DNA of 36,617 bases. Origin: DATJBF01 sp035515475 (GTDB lineage: Bacteria > Verrucomicrobiota > Verrucomicrobiia > Palsa-1439). Location of the stretch: NCBI GenBank assembly GCA_035515475.1, contig DATJBF010000020.1, forward strand, positions 1 through 36,617, in the 5' to 3' direction. How positions within the stretch are numbered: position 1 is the first letter of the stretch; each line of letters opens with the position of its first letter. The notes beneath the pieces are model-generated. The model was given only the letters and a program-made list of their open reading frames with translations, had not been told where the DNA came from and did no database searches. Shown here one piece after another: positions 1-7,000 of the stretch. Made by a program: the position numbers and the translations under genes.

Positions 1-51
1 TGTCGCGACTCCATGAGAATGTCCCCTTGCGAACTCTTTAGAAATGTCCCC
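1..51 (+). repeat. IS left terminal repeat, two tandem units
   Basis: Units 1-26 and 27-51 both end in AATGTCCCC. The second unit matches the outer unit of the right end almost exactly. Tandem transposase-binding units inside each terminus are the likely role (inference). Confidence 0.75.
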
Positions 52-76
52 ATTTCGGCCTCCACGAGGAGGTCAG

Positions 77-1516
77 ATGGGAGCGATTCTGATGAGCTGT
101 AAGGAGCGGCGACGATTGGAGCTGTTATCACGAGTGCGGGATGGGGCCGTGAAGCTGGTCAAGGCTGCCGAATTGATGGCGGTGAGCTATCGCCAGGCGA
201 AACGATTGTGGCGGCGCTATCGCCAAGAAGGTGACGTCGGGTTGGTGCATCGTCTACGGGGACGGCGATCTGTGCGGGCCAAGCCGGCCGCGCAACGGGC
301 AGCGATTCTGGCGCGCTATGCTCAACGCTACGACGATTTTGGGCCGACCTTGGCGGCGGAATACCTGGTCGAGGATGGTTTTGGAATCGACCACGAGACG
401 TTGCGGCGCTGGTTGATTGCGCAGGGGTTATGGCAGCCACGGCGAGCTCGTCACCGCCACCGACAATGGCGTGAACGGCGAGCGCATTGTGGCGAGTTGG
501 TGCAAATGGACGGCTCCCATCATGATTGGTTTGAGGGCCGCCGCGCGCCGGCGGTGTTGATGGTGATGATCGATGATGCGACCAATCGCACCTACGCACG
601 CTTTTTCGAAGAAGAAACCACACTGGCCGCCATGGAGACATTCGCCCGTTACAGTCGGCGCTACGGATTGCCCCGGGCGTTGTACGTGGATTTGGACAGC
701 ATCTATCGCACGAATCGGGAGCCGACGTTGAGCGAACAGCTCGGTGACGAGCAGCCGCTGACGCAGTTCGGGCGTGCCATGCGCGAATTGGGGGTGAGCA
801 TTGTGCCGGCGTATTCGCCGCAAGCCAAGGGGCGCGTGGAGAGGCGCAACGGGCTGTTTCAGGATCGTTTGGTAAAGGCCTTGCGATTGGCCGGGATTAG
901 CAATCTGGAGGCCGCCAATCTCTTTCTGGAGCAGCGGTTTCTTGGGCAATTGAACCGTCGGTTCACGGTTTTGGCCGCGGAGACGGAGGACGTGCATCGG
1001 CCCCTCGGTCGAGACGACAAGCTCGATGAGGTGCTGAGCATTCAACAACGGCGCGTGGTGGCCCAAGACCAGACAATCCGCTGGAACAACCGCTACTTTC
1101 AACTGTTGCGGCAGAAAACCGATCCGAGCCTGGCGGGGCGTTGGATTGTGGTGCGCCAGCACCGTGACGGACGCCTGCACTTGGTTTCAGGTGGCCAGAG
1201 CTTACGCTGGAAAGAGCTGCCCGCTCGACCTCAACGAACGCTAGCCATACCACAACCAAAGCCCGCTGTGGCACCAAGGATCAAGCCCGCAGCTCATCAT
1301 CCGTGGCGAAGCTTTGGCGTGGCCCGTGGGGTGAACTTTTGCCGAGACTTTGCCACGGGAAAAAGAAGTCTTAAGCATCCGTCTGCCTCCCCCCTCCTCC
1401 CCCCACCGAGGGGAGGCGGACGGACACGACAACATCCACAACAACGACAAAACCAAACCACCAGGCAACTGCCAAAGGGGACATTTCTATCGAGTCCCAG
1501 ACGGGGACATTTCTAA
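77..1516 (+). CDS. ISNCY/IS1202-type DDE transposase
   Basis: This is the transposase that moves the surrounding element by DDE-type strand transfer. An N-terminal helix-turn-helix region (about residues 10-60) and a second HTH-like region (about 80-115) precede an RNase-H-fold integrase core. Candidate catalytic residues are D145 (in QMDGSHHDW), D205 (in YVDLDSIY) and E255 (in GRVERRNG), which matches the order and spacing of IS1202-like enzymes. The ATG at 77 is chosen because GAGGAGG at 66-72 precedes it; the ATG at 44 lies inside the terminal repeat. The family normally ends soon after an HPWR motif, seen here near residue 415. The remaining 60 or so residues are low-complexity and run into the right repeat, so they probably have no function. 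The frame is open, and the gene appears intact. Confidence 0.88.
   Translation: MGAILMSCKERRRLELLSRVRDGAVKLVKAAELMAVSYRQAKRLWRRYRQEGDVGLVHRLRGRRSVRAKPAAQRAAILARYAQRYDDFGPTLAAEYLVEDGFGIDHETLRRWLIAQGLWQPRRARHRHRQWRERRAHCGELVQMDGSHHDWFEGRRAPAVLMVMIDDATNRTYARFFEEETTLAAMETFARYSRRYGLPRALYVDLDSIYRTNREPTLSEQLGDEQPLTQFGRAMRELGVSIVPAYSPQAKGRVERRNGLFQDRLVKALRLAGISNLEAANLFLEQRFLGQLNRRFTVLAAETEDVHRPLGRDDKLDEVLSIQQRRVVAQDQTIRWNNRYFQLLRQKTDPSLAGRWIVVRQHRDGRLHLVSGGQSLRWKELPARPQRTLAIPQPKPAVAPRIKPAAHHPWRSFGVARGVNFCRDFATGKRSLKHPSASPLLPPPRGGGRTRQHPQQRQNQTTRQLPKGTFLSSPRRGHF
1381..1421. repeat. Imperfect hairpin within the IS
   Basis: Arms 1381-1396 (GTCTGCCTCCCCCCTC) and 1408-1421 (GAGGGGAGGCGGAC) are nearly complementary. 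The hairpin falls in the non-conserved 3' end of the transposase reading frame and may act as an internal terminator or be a later insertion. Confidence 0.45.
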
Positions 1517-1528
1517 AGAGTTTTGACA
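1477..1528 (-). repeat. IS right terminal repeat, two tandem units
   Basis: Two abutting 26-bp units, 1477-1502 and 1503-1528, each begin GGGGACATTTCTA on the + strand and are inverted relative to the left end. The transposase stop codon (1514-1516) lies inside the outer unit. Confidence 0.8.
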
Positions 1529-1602
1529 GTCCGCCGTCGGCCGCAACTGAGCAAGAACCGGGTCGCGGACCAGCCGTGTCTTGGGCTAGTGTTGTGGGAG
1601 TC

Positions 1603-2496
1603 ATGAAGATGCTGACGCCACCATCCGCAAGCAATCGCGTGGCGGAGCCGCTCTCACAAGCGGCGCTGGACTACGCCCGGGTTGAGCGGGCCCTGCATTT
1701 TCTGAATGCGACCTGTCGACGGCGGCCGGCGCTGGCCGAGATTGCCGCGCACGTGCACCTGAGCCCGTTCCATTTCGAGCGGCTGTTCCAACGCTGGGCG
1801 GGCACGAGTCCCAAGCGGTTTCTGCAGCACCTGACCAAGGAACATGCCAAAACGCTGCTGCGCGAATCGAAAAGTCTGTTGGACGCCGCCTACGAGTCGG
1901 GTCTTTCGAGCGTCGGTCGCCTGCACGATCTCTTCATTTCCTGCGACGCGACGACCCCCGGCGAGTACAAGCGACGCGGCGCGGGAATCACAATTCGCTA
2001 CGGCATTCATCCGACGCCGTTCGGGCACTGCCTGTTGGCCCGGACCGACCGCGGGATTTGCGCGCTTCGATTCTTGTCGGACAACTCGCGGAGAGAAGCT
2101 CTCGCGGAGCTGCGCAATGAATGGATGGCGGCCGAGTTTGCCGAAGATCCAGCCGGGACGGGCGAATTGTGTCAGCAGATTTTCCGAGCCCGGCACGGGC
2201 CATTCCATTTGCATCTTCGCGGCACAAACTTCCAGCTCAAGGTCTGGCAGGCCCTGTTGGCCATTTCGCCCGGGAAACTGGTGAGCTATGGCAACTTGGC
2301 GGCGATAATTGGCGAGCCGAACGCGCAGCGCGCCGTCGGCTCGGCCGCCGGCCGCAACCCGATCGCTTATCTCATCCCCTGCCACCGCGTGATCCGGAGC
2401 CTCGGGGTCATCGGCGATTACCACTGGGGCAACGTCCGCAAACAAGCCATCATCGGCTGGGAATCGGCGCAGTCGAGTTCAGACCGAGACGCTTGA
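1603..2496 (+). CDS. Ada-like bifunctional AraC/O6-alkylguanine-DNA methyltransferase
   Basis: The protein (297 aa) joins an AraC-type helix-turn-helix region (about residues 15-115, with LAEIAAHVHLSPFHFERLF) to a C-terminal methylguanine-DNA methyltransferase domain with the acceptor Cys260 in the PCHRV motif. It should repair O6-alkylguanine by irreversible transfer to Cys and may act as a regulator of the adaptive response. It lacks the N-terminal zinc-Cys methylphosphotriester domain of E. coli Ada, so methyl-phosphotriester sensing is not expected. An in-frame GTG at 1576 is possible, but the ATG at 1603 follows GGGAG and is nearer to the conserved sequence. The IS ends only 75 bp upstream, so the native promoter may have been displaced. 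A TAGTGT box at 1587-1592 is a weak -10 candidate. Confidence 0.87.
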   Translation: MKMLTPPSASNRVAEPLSQAALDYARVERALHFLNATCRRRPALAEIAAHVHLSPFHFERLFQRWAGTSPKRFLQHLTKEHAKTLLRESKSLLDAAYESGLSSVGRLHDLFISCDATTPGEYKRRGAGITIRYGIHPTPFGHCLLARTDRGICALRFLSDNSRREALAELRNEWMAAEFAEDPAGTGELCQQIFRARHGPFHLHLRGTNFQLKVWQALLAISPGKLVSYGNLAAIIGEPNAQRAVGSAAGRNPIAYLIPCHRVIRSLGVIGDYHWGNVRKQAIIGWESAQSSSDRDA

Positions 2497-2543
2497 TAGG
2501 TTGGCCGCAAAAATGCGCAAGGAGCCGCAGGGCATTCCACCGT

Positions 2544-2572
2544 TGTCATGCTGAGCTTGTCGAAGCATGACA
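2544..2572. repeat. Palindromic intergenic repeat
   Basis: TGTCATGCT (2544-2552) and AGCATGACA (2564-2572) form a perfect 9-bp stem over an 11-nt loop that contains GAGCTTGTCGA. It lies between the convergent ada-like and leuB genes, where it could also serve as a bidirectional terminator. The loop motif recurs in the repeat at 6933-6981. Confidence 0.6.
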
Positions 2573-2637
2573 GGCCAGAACCACTGAAGTCGGCCGCGGA
2601 CGGGCGCCCCTATGACAACCGAGCGTTTGCCGCTTCT

Positions 2638-2699
2638 TCCGAATTCGAAATTTGGATTTGTTTCGAATTTCGGGTTTCGATATTCGGATTTCCGTCTTC
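2638..2699. repeat. AT-rich GAATTTCG-type dispersed repeat
   Basis: This stretch is built from variants of GAATTCGAAAT / CGAATTTCG and is much more AT-rich than its surroundings. A shorter related copy lies in frame inside purL at 10321-10342. It occupies most of the spacer (2497-2701) together with the palindrome at 2544-2572; no gene was seen in that spacer. Confidence 0.55.
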
Positions 2700-2701
2700 G
2701 T

Positions 2702-3808
2702 TCAGACTGCCGCGGCGACCAAATCCCCCACTTCTTTCGTGCCGTAGCCCATCTTGCCGGCGGCGAGGGACTTGAGTTTCTCGCGGACCGTCTTGATGAC
2801 GGCTGCCTCAATCGCGTCGGCGGCTTCACGTTCGCCGAGGAAGTCCAGCATCATCTGGCCGGCGCAAATGGCGGCGAGCGGGTTGATGACGTTTTGGCCG
2901 GTGTATTTCGGCGCGCTGCCGCCGATCGGCTCGAACATGCTGGTGCCTTGCGGATTGATGTTGCCGCCCGCGGCGATGCCCATCCCGCCCTGAATCATCG
3001 CGCCGAGATCGGTAATGATGTCGCCGAACATGTTGTCGGTCACGATCACGTCGAACCATTCGGGATTCTTGACGAACCACATCGACGTCGCGTCCACGTG
3101 GGCATAGTCCCGCTTGATTTCGGGATAGCTTTTCTCACCGATCTCGTGGAACGCGCGTTCCCAGAGGTCGAACGCGTAGGTCAGCACGTTGGTCTTTCCG
3201 CAGAGCGTGAGCTGGGCTTTCTTGCCCGCTTTCACGTCGTCGGGTTTGAGTCCCTTCCACGGTTTGCCGCCGCGTCGTTTGCGGGCGAGATCGAACGCGA
3301 ACCGCAGGCAACGTTCGACGCCGCGCCGGGTGTTGATGCTTTCCTGCACGGCGATCTCGTTGGGCGTTCCCTTGAACACGAACCCGCCGCTGCCGGTGTA
3401 GAGCCCTTCGTTGTTTTCGCGGATAACGACGAAATCGACGTCCTCGGGTTTCTTGTCTTTGAGCGGACAGAACCGTTCGTCGTAAAGCTTCACGGGACGG
3501 AGATTGATGTACTGCTCGAGTTCGAAGCGCAACCGCAGCAGGATGCCCTTCTCCAGTATGCCCGGCTTGACGTCGGGATGGCCGATCGCGCCGAGGAGGA
3601 TCACGGGGAATTTCCGGAGTTCGCCCACCGCACTGTCGGGCAAGACCTCCTTGGTGCGGAGATAGCGGTCGCCGCCAAAATCGTAATTCGCGTAATTGAG
3701 TTTGAGGCCGAACTTCTTGGAGGCGGCGTCGAGCACCTTGATCGCTTCACGGACGACTTCCGGGCCTGTGCCGTCGCCGCCGATGACTGCAACGTTGTAG
3801 GATTTCAT
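2702..3808 (-). CDS. leuB: 3-isopropylmalate dehydrogenase
   Basis: LeuB oxidatively decarboxylates 3-isopropylmalate with NAD+ in leucine biosynthesis in the cytoplasm. The protein is 368 aa, as usual for the family. It shows the N-terminal IGGDGTGPEVV nucleotide-fold start, substrate-binding arginines in LRLRFELEQYINLRP, the metal-binding region VDATSMWFVKNPEWFDVIVTDNMFGDI (split here for description; catalytic Asp residues lie in VTDNMFGDI), and the GSAPKYTG dinucleotide-binding loop near the C terminus. Start: ATG preceded by AAGGGA at 6 nt. A good promoter lies upstream (3854-3881). Isocitrate and tartrate dehydrogenases are relatives; the GSAPKY loop and length favour LeuB. leuC is about 27 kb away in this window. 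Confidence 0.9.
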   Translation of the reverse strand: MKSYNVAVIGGDGTGPEVVREAIKVLDAASKKFGLKLNYANYDFGGDRYLRTKEVLPDSAVGELRKFPVILLGAIGHPDVKPGILEKGILLRLRFELEQYINLRPVKLYDERFCPLKDKKPEDVDFVVIRENNEGLYTGSGGFVFKGTPNEIAVQESINTRRGVERCLRFAFDLARKRRGGKPWKGLKPDDVKAGKKAQLTLCGKTNVLTYAFDLWERAFHEIGEKSYPEIKRDYAHVDATSMWFVKNPEWFDVIVTDNMFGDIITDLGAMIQGGMGIAAGGNINPQGTSMFEPIGGSAPKYTGQNVINPLAAICAGQMMLDFLGEREAADAIEAAVIKTVREKLKSLAAGKMGYGTKEVGDLVAAAV

Positions 3809-3853
3809 GAGAGTCCCTTTTCGAACAACCCGGCCTTGTGGACGGGAGCCGCG

Positions 3854-3881
3854 ATTCTAAGGCCTGCGAGGGCAGTTGCAA
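3854..3881 (-). promoter_or_regulatory. leuB promoter
   Basis: On the minus strand, TTGCAA (3876-3881), a 16-nt spacer and TAGAAT (3854-3859). A leader of about 40 nt containing the AAGGGA ribosome site follows. Confidence 0.5.
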
Positions 3882-3913
3882 CCGAATTTTGGGAGGCCTT
3901 GGGCCGTTCTCCC

Positions 3914-3988
3914 TGTAGCGGAAGCGTGAGCTTCGGTCCTCCGCGACTCACTTCGACTCCGCTCAGGGCAAGCACGCCGCGGCTACAG
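3914..3988. repeat. CTGTAGC...GCTACAG composite repeat
   Basis: The element is bounded by CTGTAGC (about 3914) and GCTACAG (about 3987). Inside are a GAAGC/GCTTC hairpin and a CTTCGACTCCGCTCAGGG-type segment related to the repeat at 6933-6981. Outer ends match the repeats at 24102-24140 and 30306-30356. It fills most of the spacer between leuB and the XRE gene. Confidence 0.5.
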
Positions 3989-4026
3989 CCCAAAGAAGTG
4001 CGGTGCCATCGCGTTAGAGACGCCCA

Positions 4027-4443
4027 TTACTGCCAGGTGAACGCGCCGTCGTCCGGCGGTTGATCGGCGTCAGGCTGGGCTGGAGAAGGTTCGTCGACTG
4101 GTCTTGGAGCTTCAACTACCTGGACTACGGGGGCAACCGCCACGGGTGCGTTTTGAAGCGGGATGGACGAAGACAGACGAGGTTCGGCGCGCGGGGCCAC
4201 GGGTTTCGGAGCAGGTTTCTTTGCGGAACTGGCACCCAAGACCTGGACGGGAGGCGGGTCGCCGAACTTGAGTTCGCGGGCCAGAATGCTGAGCAGACGA
4301 CGGGTTGGGCCGCTGGGGTTGCGGCGGTGATGTTCGAGGTATTTGACTTGTTTGATCGTTACGCCAAGCCACTGAGCGATTTGGGCTTGGGTCATACCGG
4401 CATGCTTGCGCAAGGCAAGGATTCGGTCTGCTCCCCATTCCAT
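4027..4443 (-). CDS. XRE-family helix-turn-helix regulator with Pro/Ala-rich tail
   Basis: The 138-aa product begins with a compact Cro/C1-type HTH (about residues 5-60, including MTQAQIAQWLGVTIKQVKYLE). A low-complexity Pro/Ala/Val-rich tail of about 70 residues follows, with no recognisable domain. It is transcribed away from purB across a short divergent spacer, so it could regulate itself or purB (inference only). The chosen ATG starts MEWGADRILAL. A strong AAGGAGG lies 30 nt further upstream, separated from the ATG by a perfect hairpin (4457-4471). A longer reading frame begins at TTG 4551, but its extra residues look non-coding. Confidence 0.65.
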   Translation of the reverse strand: MEWGADRILALRKHAGMTQAQIAQWLGVTIKQVKYLEHHRRNPSGPTRRLLSILARELKFGDPPPVQVLGASSAKKPAPKPVAPRAEPRLSSSIPLQNAPVAVAPVVQVVEAPRPVDEPSPAQPDADQPPDDGAFTWQ

Positions 4444-4456
4444 CGTTCGTTGACGA

Positions 4457-4471
4457 GGGAACCTTGTTCCC
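4457..4471 (-). promoter_or_regulatory. Leader hairpin between Shine-Dalgarno and start of the XRE gene
   Basis: Arms GGGAAC (4457-4462) and GTTCCC (4466-4471) pair perfectly over a 3-nt loop. The AAGGAGG on the minus strand lies just upstream (about 4475-4481) and the ATG lies 13 nt downstream. Folding would bring the ribosome site closer to the start codon. Confidence 0.35.
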
Positions 4472-4489
4472 CCACCTCCTTGTGACAAT

Positions 4490-4518
4490 TGGGTAACAGA
4501 ATTCGTGTTGCGATGCAA
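4490..4518 (-). promoter_or_regulatory. Promoter of the XRE gene
   Basis: On the minus strand, TTGCAT (4513-4518), a 17-nt spacer and TACCCA (4490-4495). It matches the TTGC-N17-TA pattern seen at other genes here. Confidence 0.4.
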
Positions 4519-4617
4519 TTCTAAAATGTCAAAAAGTACAGATTTTTCCAAACGGCTTCATCGCCCGTACTCCCGAACCCCTGGAATTATCGGCGTGCAT
4601 CGGCGTTGGTTTCTGGG

Positions 4618-4623
4618 TAAGAA
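4618..4623 (+). promoter_or_regulatory. Possible -10 box of purB
   Basis: TAAGAA ends 7 nt before the GTG start, the same geometry as the leaderless promoters elsewhere. The region 17 nt upstream (GTGCAT) is a poor -35, so the call is weak. Confidence 0.25.
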
Positions 4624-4630
4624 ATCGGCC

Positions 4631-5914
4631 GTGATCCGACGCTACAGCCGCGAGCCGATGCGCGCCATCTGGGACGACGTAAACAAATTCCGGATCTGGC
4701 TCGAGATCGAGATTCTGGCGTGTGAAGCCCGCCGGATTCCCCGTAAAGACCTCGCCACAATCAAACGGCGCGCCCGATTCGAGGTCGACCGCATCAACCA
4801 GATCGAGAAAACCACCAATCACGACGTCATCGCCTTCTTGACCAACGTCGCCGAACACGTCGGCCCCGTCTCGCGCCACATCCACGAGGGGTTGACCTCG
4901 TCCGACGTGGTCGATACCGCGCTGGCGGTGCAGATGACTCAAGCGGCTGACGTTCTGATCGACGATGTGAAACAGTTGCAGAAGGTTGTTGCGGCCAAGG
5001 CGAAGAAATATAAACGCGTCCCGATGATCGGTCGCACCCACGGCGTCCACGCCGAGCCGATCACGTTCGGGCTCAAACTGGCGCTGATGTACGACGAGTT
5101 TTCCCGGGCGCTCGAACGTCTCCAGCGGTCCCGCAAGATTGTCGCCGTCGGCAAAATCTCCGGCGCGGTCGGCACATACGCGCACATGAACCCGAGGGTC
5201 GAGCAGTACGTCTGCAGCGAGCTCGGTCTGCGGCCCGACAAGATTTCCACGCAAATTGTCCAGCGCGACCGGCACGCGGAGTTTCTGACCGTGCTCGCGT
5301 TGGTCGGCTGTTCGATCGACCGCTGGGCGCAGGAGTTCCGTCATCTTCAGCGCACCGAGGTGCTCGAAGCCGAGGAATACTTCGCGGTCGGCCAAAAAGG
5401 GAGCAGCGCGATGCCGCACAAACGCAACCCGATCACGTGCGAACGGCTGTGTGGTCTGGCGCGGGTGTTGCGCGGAAACGCGTTGGCGGCGATGGAGAAC
5501 GTCGCGCTGTGGCACGAACGCGACATTTCGCATAGCAGCGTCGAGCGCGTCATCCTGCCCGACTCGACCACGTTGCTCGATTACATGCTCGTGACGCTGG
5601 CGAAGGTCGTCGACCAGTTGTTGGTTTATCCCAAGCGGATGAAAGCCAACCTCGAAGCGAGCAAGGGGCTGATCTATTCGCAAGCCGTGCTGTTGGCGTT
5701 AACCAAGAAAGGCATGACCCGCGAGAAAGCCTACGAGGTGGTGCAACGCAATGCGATGCTGACTTGGGCCGACGCCAAGACGTTCCGTGAATTTCTCCTC
5801 GAAGACGCCGCGGTCATGAATGTGCTGACCCGACGCGAGGTGGACGATCTCTTCGATCTGGCCGTCCACATGCGCGAGGTGGACAACACGTTCCGGAAGG
5901 TCGGGATCAAATGA
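4631..5914 (+). CDS. purB: Adenylosuccinate lyase
   Basis: PurB cleaves SAICAR to AICAR plus fumarate and adenylosuccinate to AMP plus fumarate. The product is 427 aa, typical of the short bacterial type. Visible hallmarks are the N-terminal SREPMRAIWDDVNKFRIWLE, the substrate-binding TSSDVVDTA, the catalytic-His region GRTHGVHAEP, and the superfamily signature GSSAMPHKRNP at about residues 257-267. The GTG at 4631 gives the usual N terminus (MIRRYS). Reading upstream to 4505 adds non-homologous residues. A TAAGAA at 4618-4623 ends 7 nt before this GTG, which would fit a leaderless start, but no clear -35 is present. The gene overlaps purS by ATGA. Confidence 0.93.
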   Translation: MIRRYSREPMRAIWDDVNKFRIWLEIEILACEARRIPRKDLATIKRRARFEVDRINQIEKTTNHDVIAFLTNVAEHVGPVSRHIHEGLTSSDVVDTALAVQMTQAADVLIDDVKQLQKVVAAKAKKYKRVPMIGRTHGVHAEPITFGLKLALMYDEFSRALERLQRSRKIVAVGKISGAVGTYAHMNPRVEQYVCSELGLRPDKISTQIVQRDRHAEFLTVLALVGCSIDRWAQEFRHLQRTEVLEAEEYFAVGQKGSSAMPHKRNPITCERLCGLARVLRGNALAAMENVALWHERDISHSSVERVILPDSTTLLDYMLVTLAKVVDQLLVYPKRMKANLEASKGLIYSQAVLLALTKKGMTREKAYEVVQRNAMLTWADAKTFREFLLEDAAVMNVLTRREVDDLFDLAVHMREVDNTFRKVGIK

Positions 5915-6156
5915 TGAAAGCGAAGATTGTCGTCATGCCGAAAAAGGCCGTACTCGATCCCCAGGGTAAGACCGTCAAGAACGCCCTGGAATCGATGGGC
6001 TTCAAGGGGATTAAGAGCGTGCGCGTCGGCAAGTTCATCGTAGTCGAACTGGCTGGCAGCGACCAGGCGGCGCTGAAAAAGAAAATCGACAAGGCGTGCC
6101 ACGATCTGCTGAGCAACCCGGTGATTGAAGAATACCGATTTGAGATTAGCCACTGA
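5911..6156 (+). CDS. purS: Phosphoribosylformylglycinamidine synthase subunit PurS
   Basis: PurS is the small structural subunit that bridges PurQ and PurL in the three-subunit FGAM synthase. The product is 81 aa, the normal length, with the family pattern KAKIVVMPKKAVLDPQGKTV, a central KSVRVGKFIVVEL and a C-terminal LLSNPVIEEY. The start overlaps the purB stop (ATGATGA), so the two genes are translationally coupled. The final residues (ISH) are encoded by the first bases of a palindromic repeat that continues into the purQ start region. Confidence 0.93.
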   Translation: MMKAKIVVMPKKAVLDPQGKTVKNALESMGFKGIKSVRVGKFIVVELAGSDQAALKKKIDKACHDLLSNPVIEEYRFEISH

Positions 6157-6208
6157 TGCACACGGATTTTCGCGGATGAATCGGTGTTCATCTGTGTGAA
6201 TCGGTGGC
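6147..6208. repeat. Palindromic repeat at the purS/purQ junction
   Basis: CCACTGATGCACACGGAT (about 6151-6168) and ATCTGTGTGAATCGGTGG (about 6189-6206) are complementary at 15 of 18 positions. The element covers the end of purS, its stop codon and a GTG that could start purQ. I recognise this CACACGGATT...GTGTGAATC type as a dispersed repeat in many environmental bacterial genomes (from memory). Confidence 0.55.
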
Positions 6209-6218
6209 CGAAAGAACC

Positions 6219-6920
6219 GTGAGATTCGGAATCCTTCAATTCCCCGGCAGCAATTGTGACCAAGACGCCTATCACGCGTTGGCGGATGTGCTGGGGCAGC
6301 CGGCGCGGTACATCTGGCACAAGGACGGCACGCTCGGCGGCGTGGATTGCGTGGTGGTGCCCGGCGGGTTCAGTTATGGCGATTACTTGCGGACGGGTGC
6401 CATCGCCCGGTTCTCGCCGGCGATGAAGGCGGTAGTCGAGCACGCCAACGCCGGGGGACAGGTCATCGGCATCTGCAACGGGTTTCAGATCCTGTGCGAA
6501 GCGCATCTGCTGCCCGGCGCGCTGATCCGCAACCGCGGACTGAAGTTCATCTGCGAACACGTCCACGTCCGCGTGGAGACAACAGACTCGCCGTTCACCA
6601 ACGCCTGCCAAAAGGGACGAGTGCTGCGGCTCCCGATTGCCCACGGCGAAGGCAATTATTTCGCCGAGCCGAACACGATCGAACAACTCAACAGCGACGA
6701 CCGGATACTTCTCCGTTACTGCACGAACGAAGGGGAAATCACGGAGGCCGTCAATCCGAACGGTTCGCTCGATAGCATCGCCGGCATCTGCAACGAAGCG
6801 CGCAACGTCTTTGGGCTCATGCCACACCCCGAACGCGCCAGCGAAAAGATCCTCGGGAGCGAGGACGGGCGGTTGATTTTTGAGAGCATCCTAAGGGCAA
6901 CGGTCCATACATCCTCGTGA
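6219..6920 (+). CDS. purQ: Phosphoribosylformylglycinamidine synthase subunit PurQ (glutaminase)
   Basis: PurQ hydrolyses glutamine and channels ammonia to PurL for FGAM synthesis. This is a class I glutamine amidotransferase with the nucleophile Cys86 in GICNGFQIL and the catalytic His203/Glu205 in PHPERA. Length is 233 aa from the GTG at 6219 (MRFGILQFPGSNCDQD), which matches the usual family N terminus. A GTG at 6204 would add five residues (MAERT), but that codon lies in the palindromic repeat, so the true start is uncertain. purQ follows purS after a 62-nt gap. purL is separated by two genes. Confidence 0.92.
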   Translation: MRFGILQFPGSNCDQDAYHALADVLGQPARYIWHKDGTLGGVDCVVVPGGFSYGDYLRTGAIARFSPAMKAVVEHANAGGQVIGICNGFQILCEAHLLPGALIRNRGLKFICEHVHVRVETTDSPFTNACQKGRVLRLPIAHGEGNYFAEPNTIEQLNSDDRILLRYCTNEGEITEAVNPNGSLDSIAGICNEARNVFGLMPHPERASEKILGSEDGRLIFESILRATVHTSS

Positions 6921-6932
6921 AGTTGTCATTCC

Positions 6933-6981
6933 GAGCCTGTCGAGGAATCTCTCTGAGAGACGAGAGACCCTCGACAGGCTC
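6933..6981. repeat. Palindromic intergenic repeat (CCTGTCGAGG type)
   Basis: GAGCCTGTCGAGG (6933-6945) and CCTCGACAGGCTC (6969-6981) pair perfectly over 13 bp with a 23-nt loop. It fills the spacer between purQ and the next gene and could attenuate read-through. Related segments occur near 2553 and 3957. Confidence 0.65.
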
Positions 6982-7000
6982 AGGGTGGCAAGAGGCGCTC

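Larger units (their letters stand above)
1..1528 (+). mobile_element. ISNCY (IS1202-group) insertion sequence
   Basis: One transposase gene is bounded by inverted terminal repeats. The left end starts TGTC at base 1 and the right end finishes with GACA at 1528. Each terminus carries two adjacent 25-26 bp copies of a related unit that ends inward in ATGTCCCC: 1-26 and 27-51 on the left, 1477-1502 and 1503-1528 on the right (reverse orientation). The copies at 27-51 and 1503-1528 share ACTCTTTAGAAATGTCCCC, so the best match is between the inner left and the outer right copy. Target duplication cannot be tested because the left flank is outside the window. Confidence 0.85.

Noticed and set aside
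1523..1528. Outward-facing TTGACA at the right end of the IS as a hybrid promoter for the ada-like gene
   Set aside because: The -35 match is perfect, but the hexamer 17 nt downstream (ACTGAG) is not a -10, and the gene start is 75 bp away.
2612..4063. A 483-codon + strand frame over leuB
   Set aside because: It mirrors LeuB in reverse and lacks any family motif; it also runs through the repeat-filled spacers.
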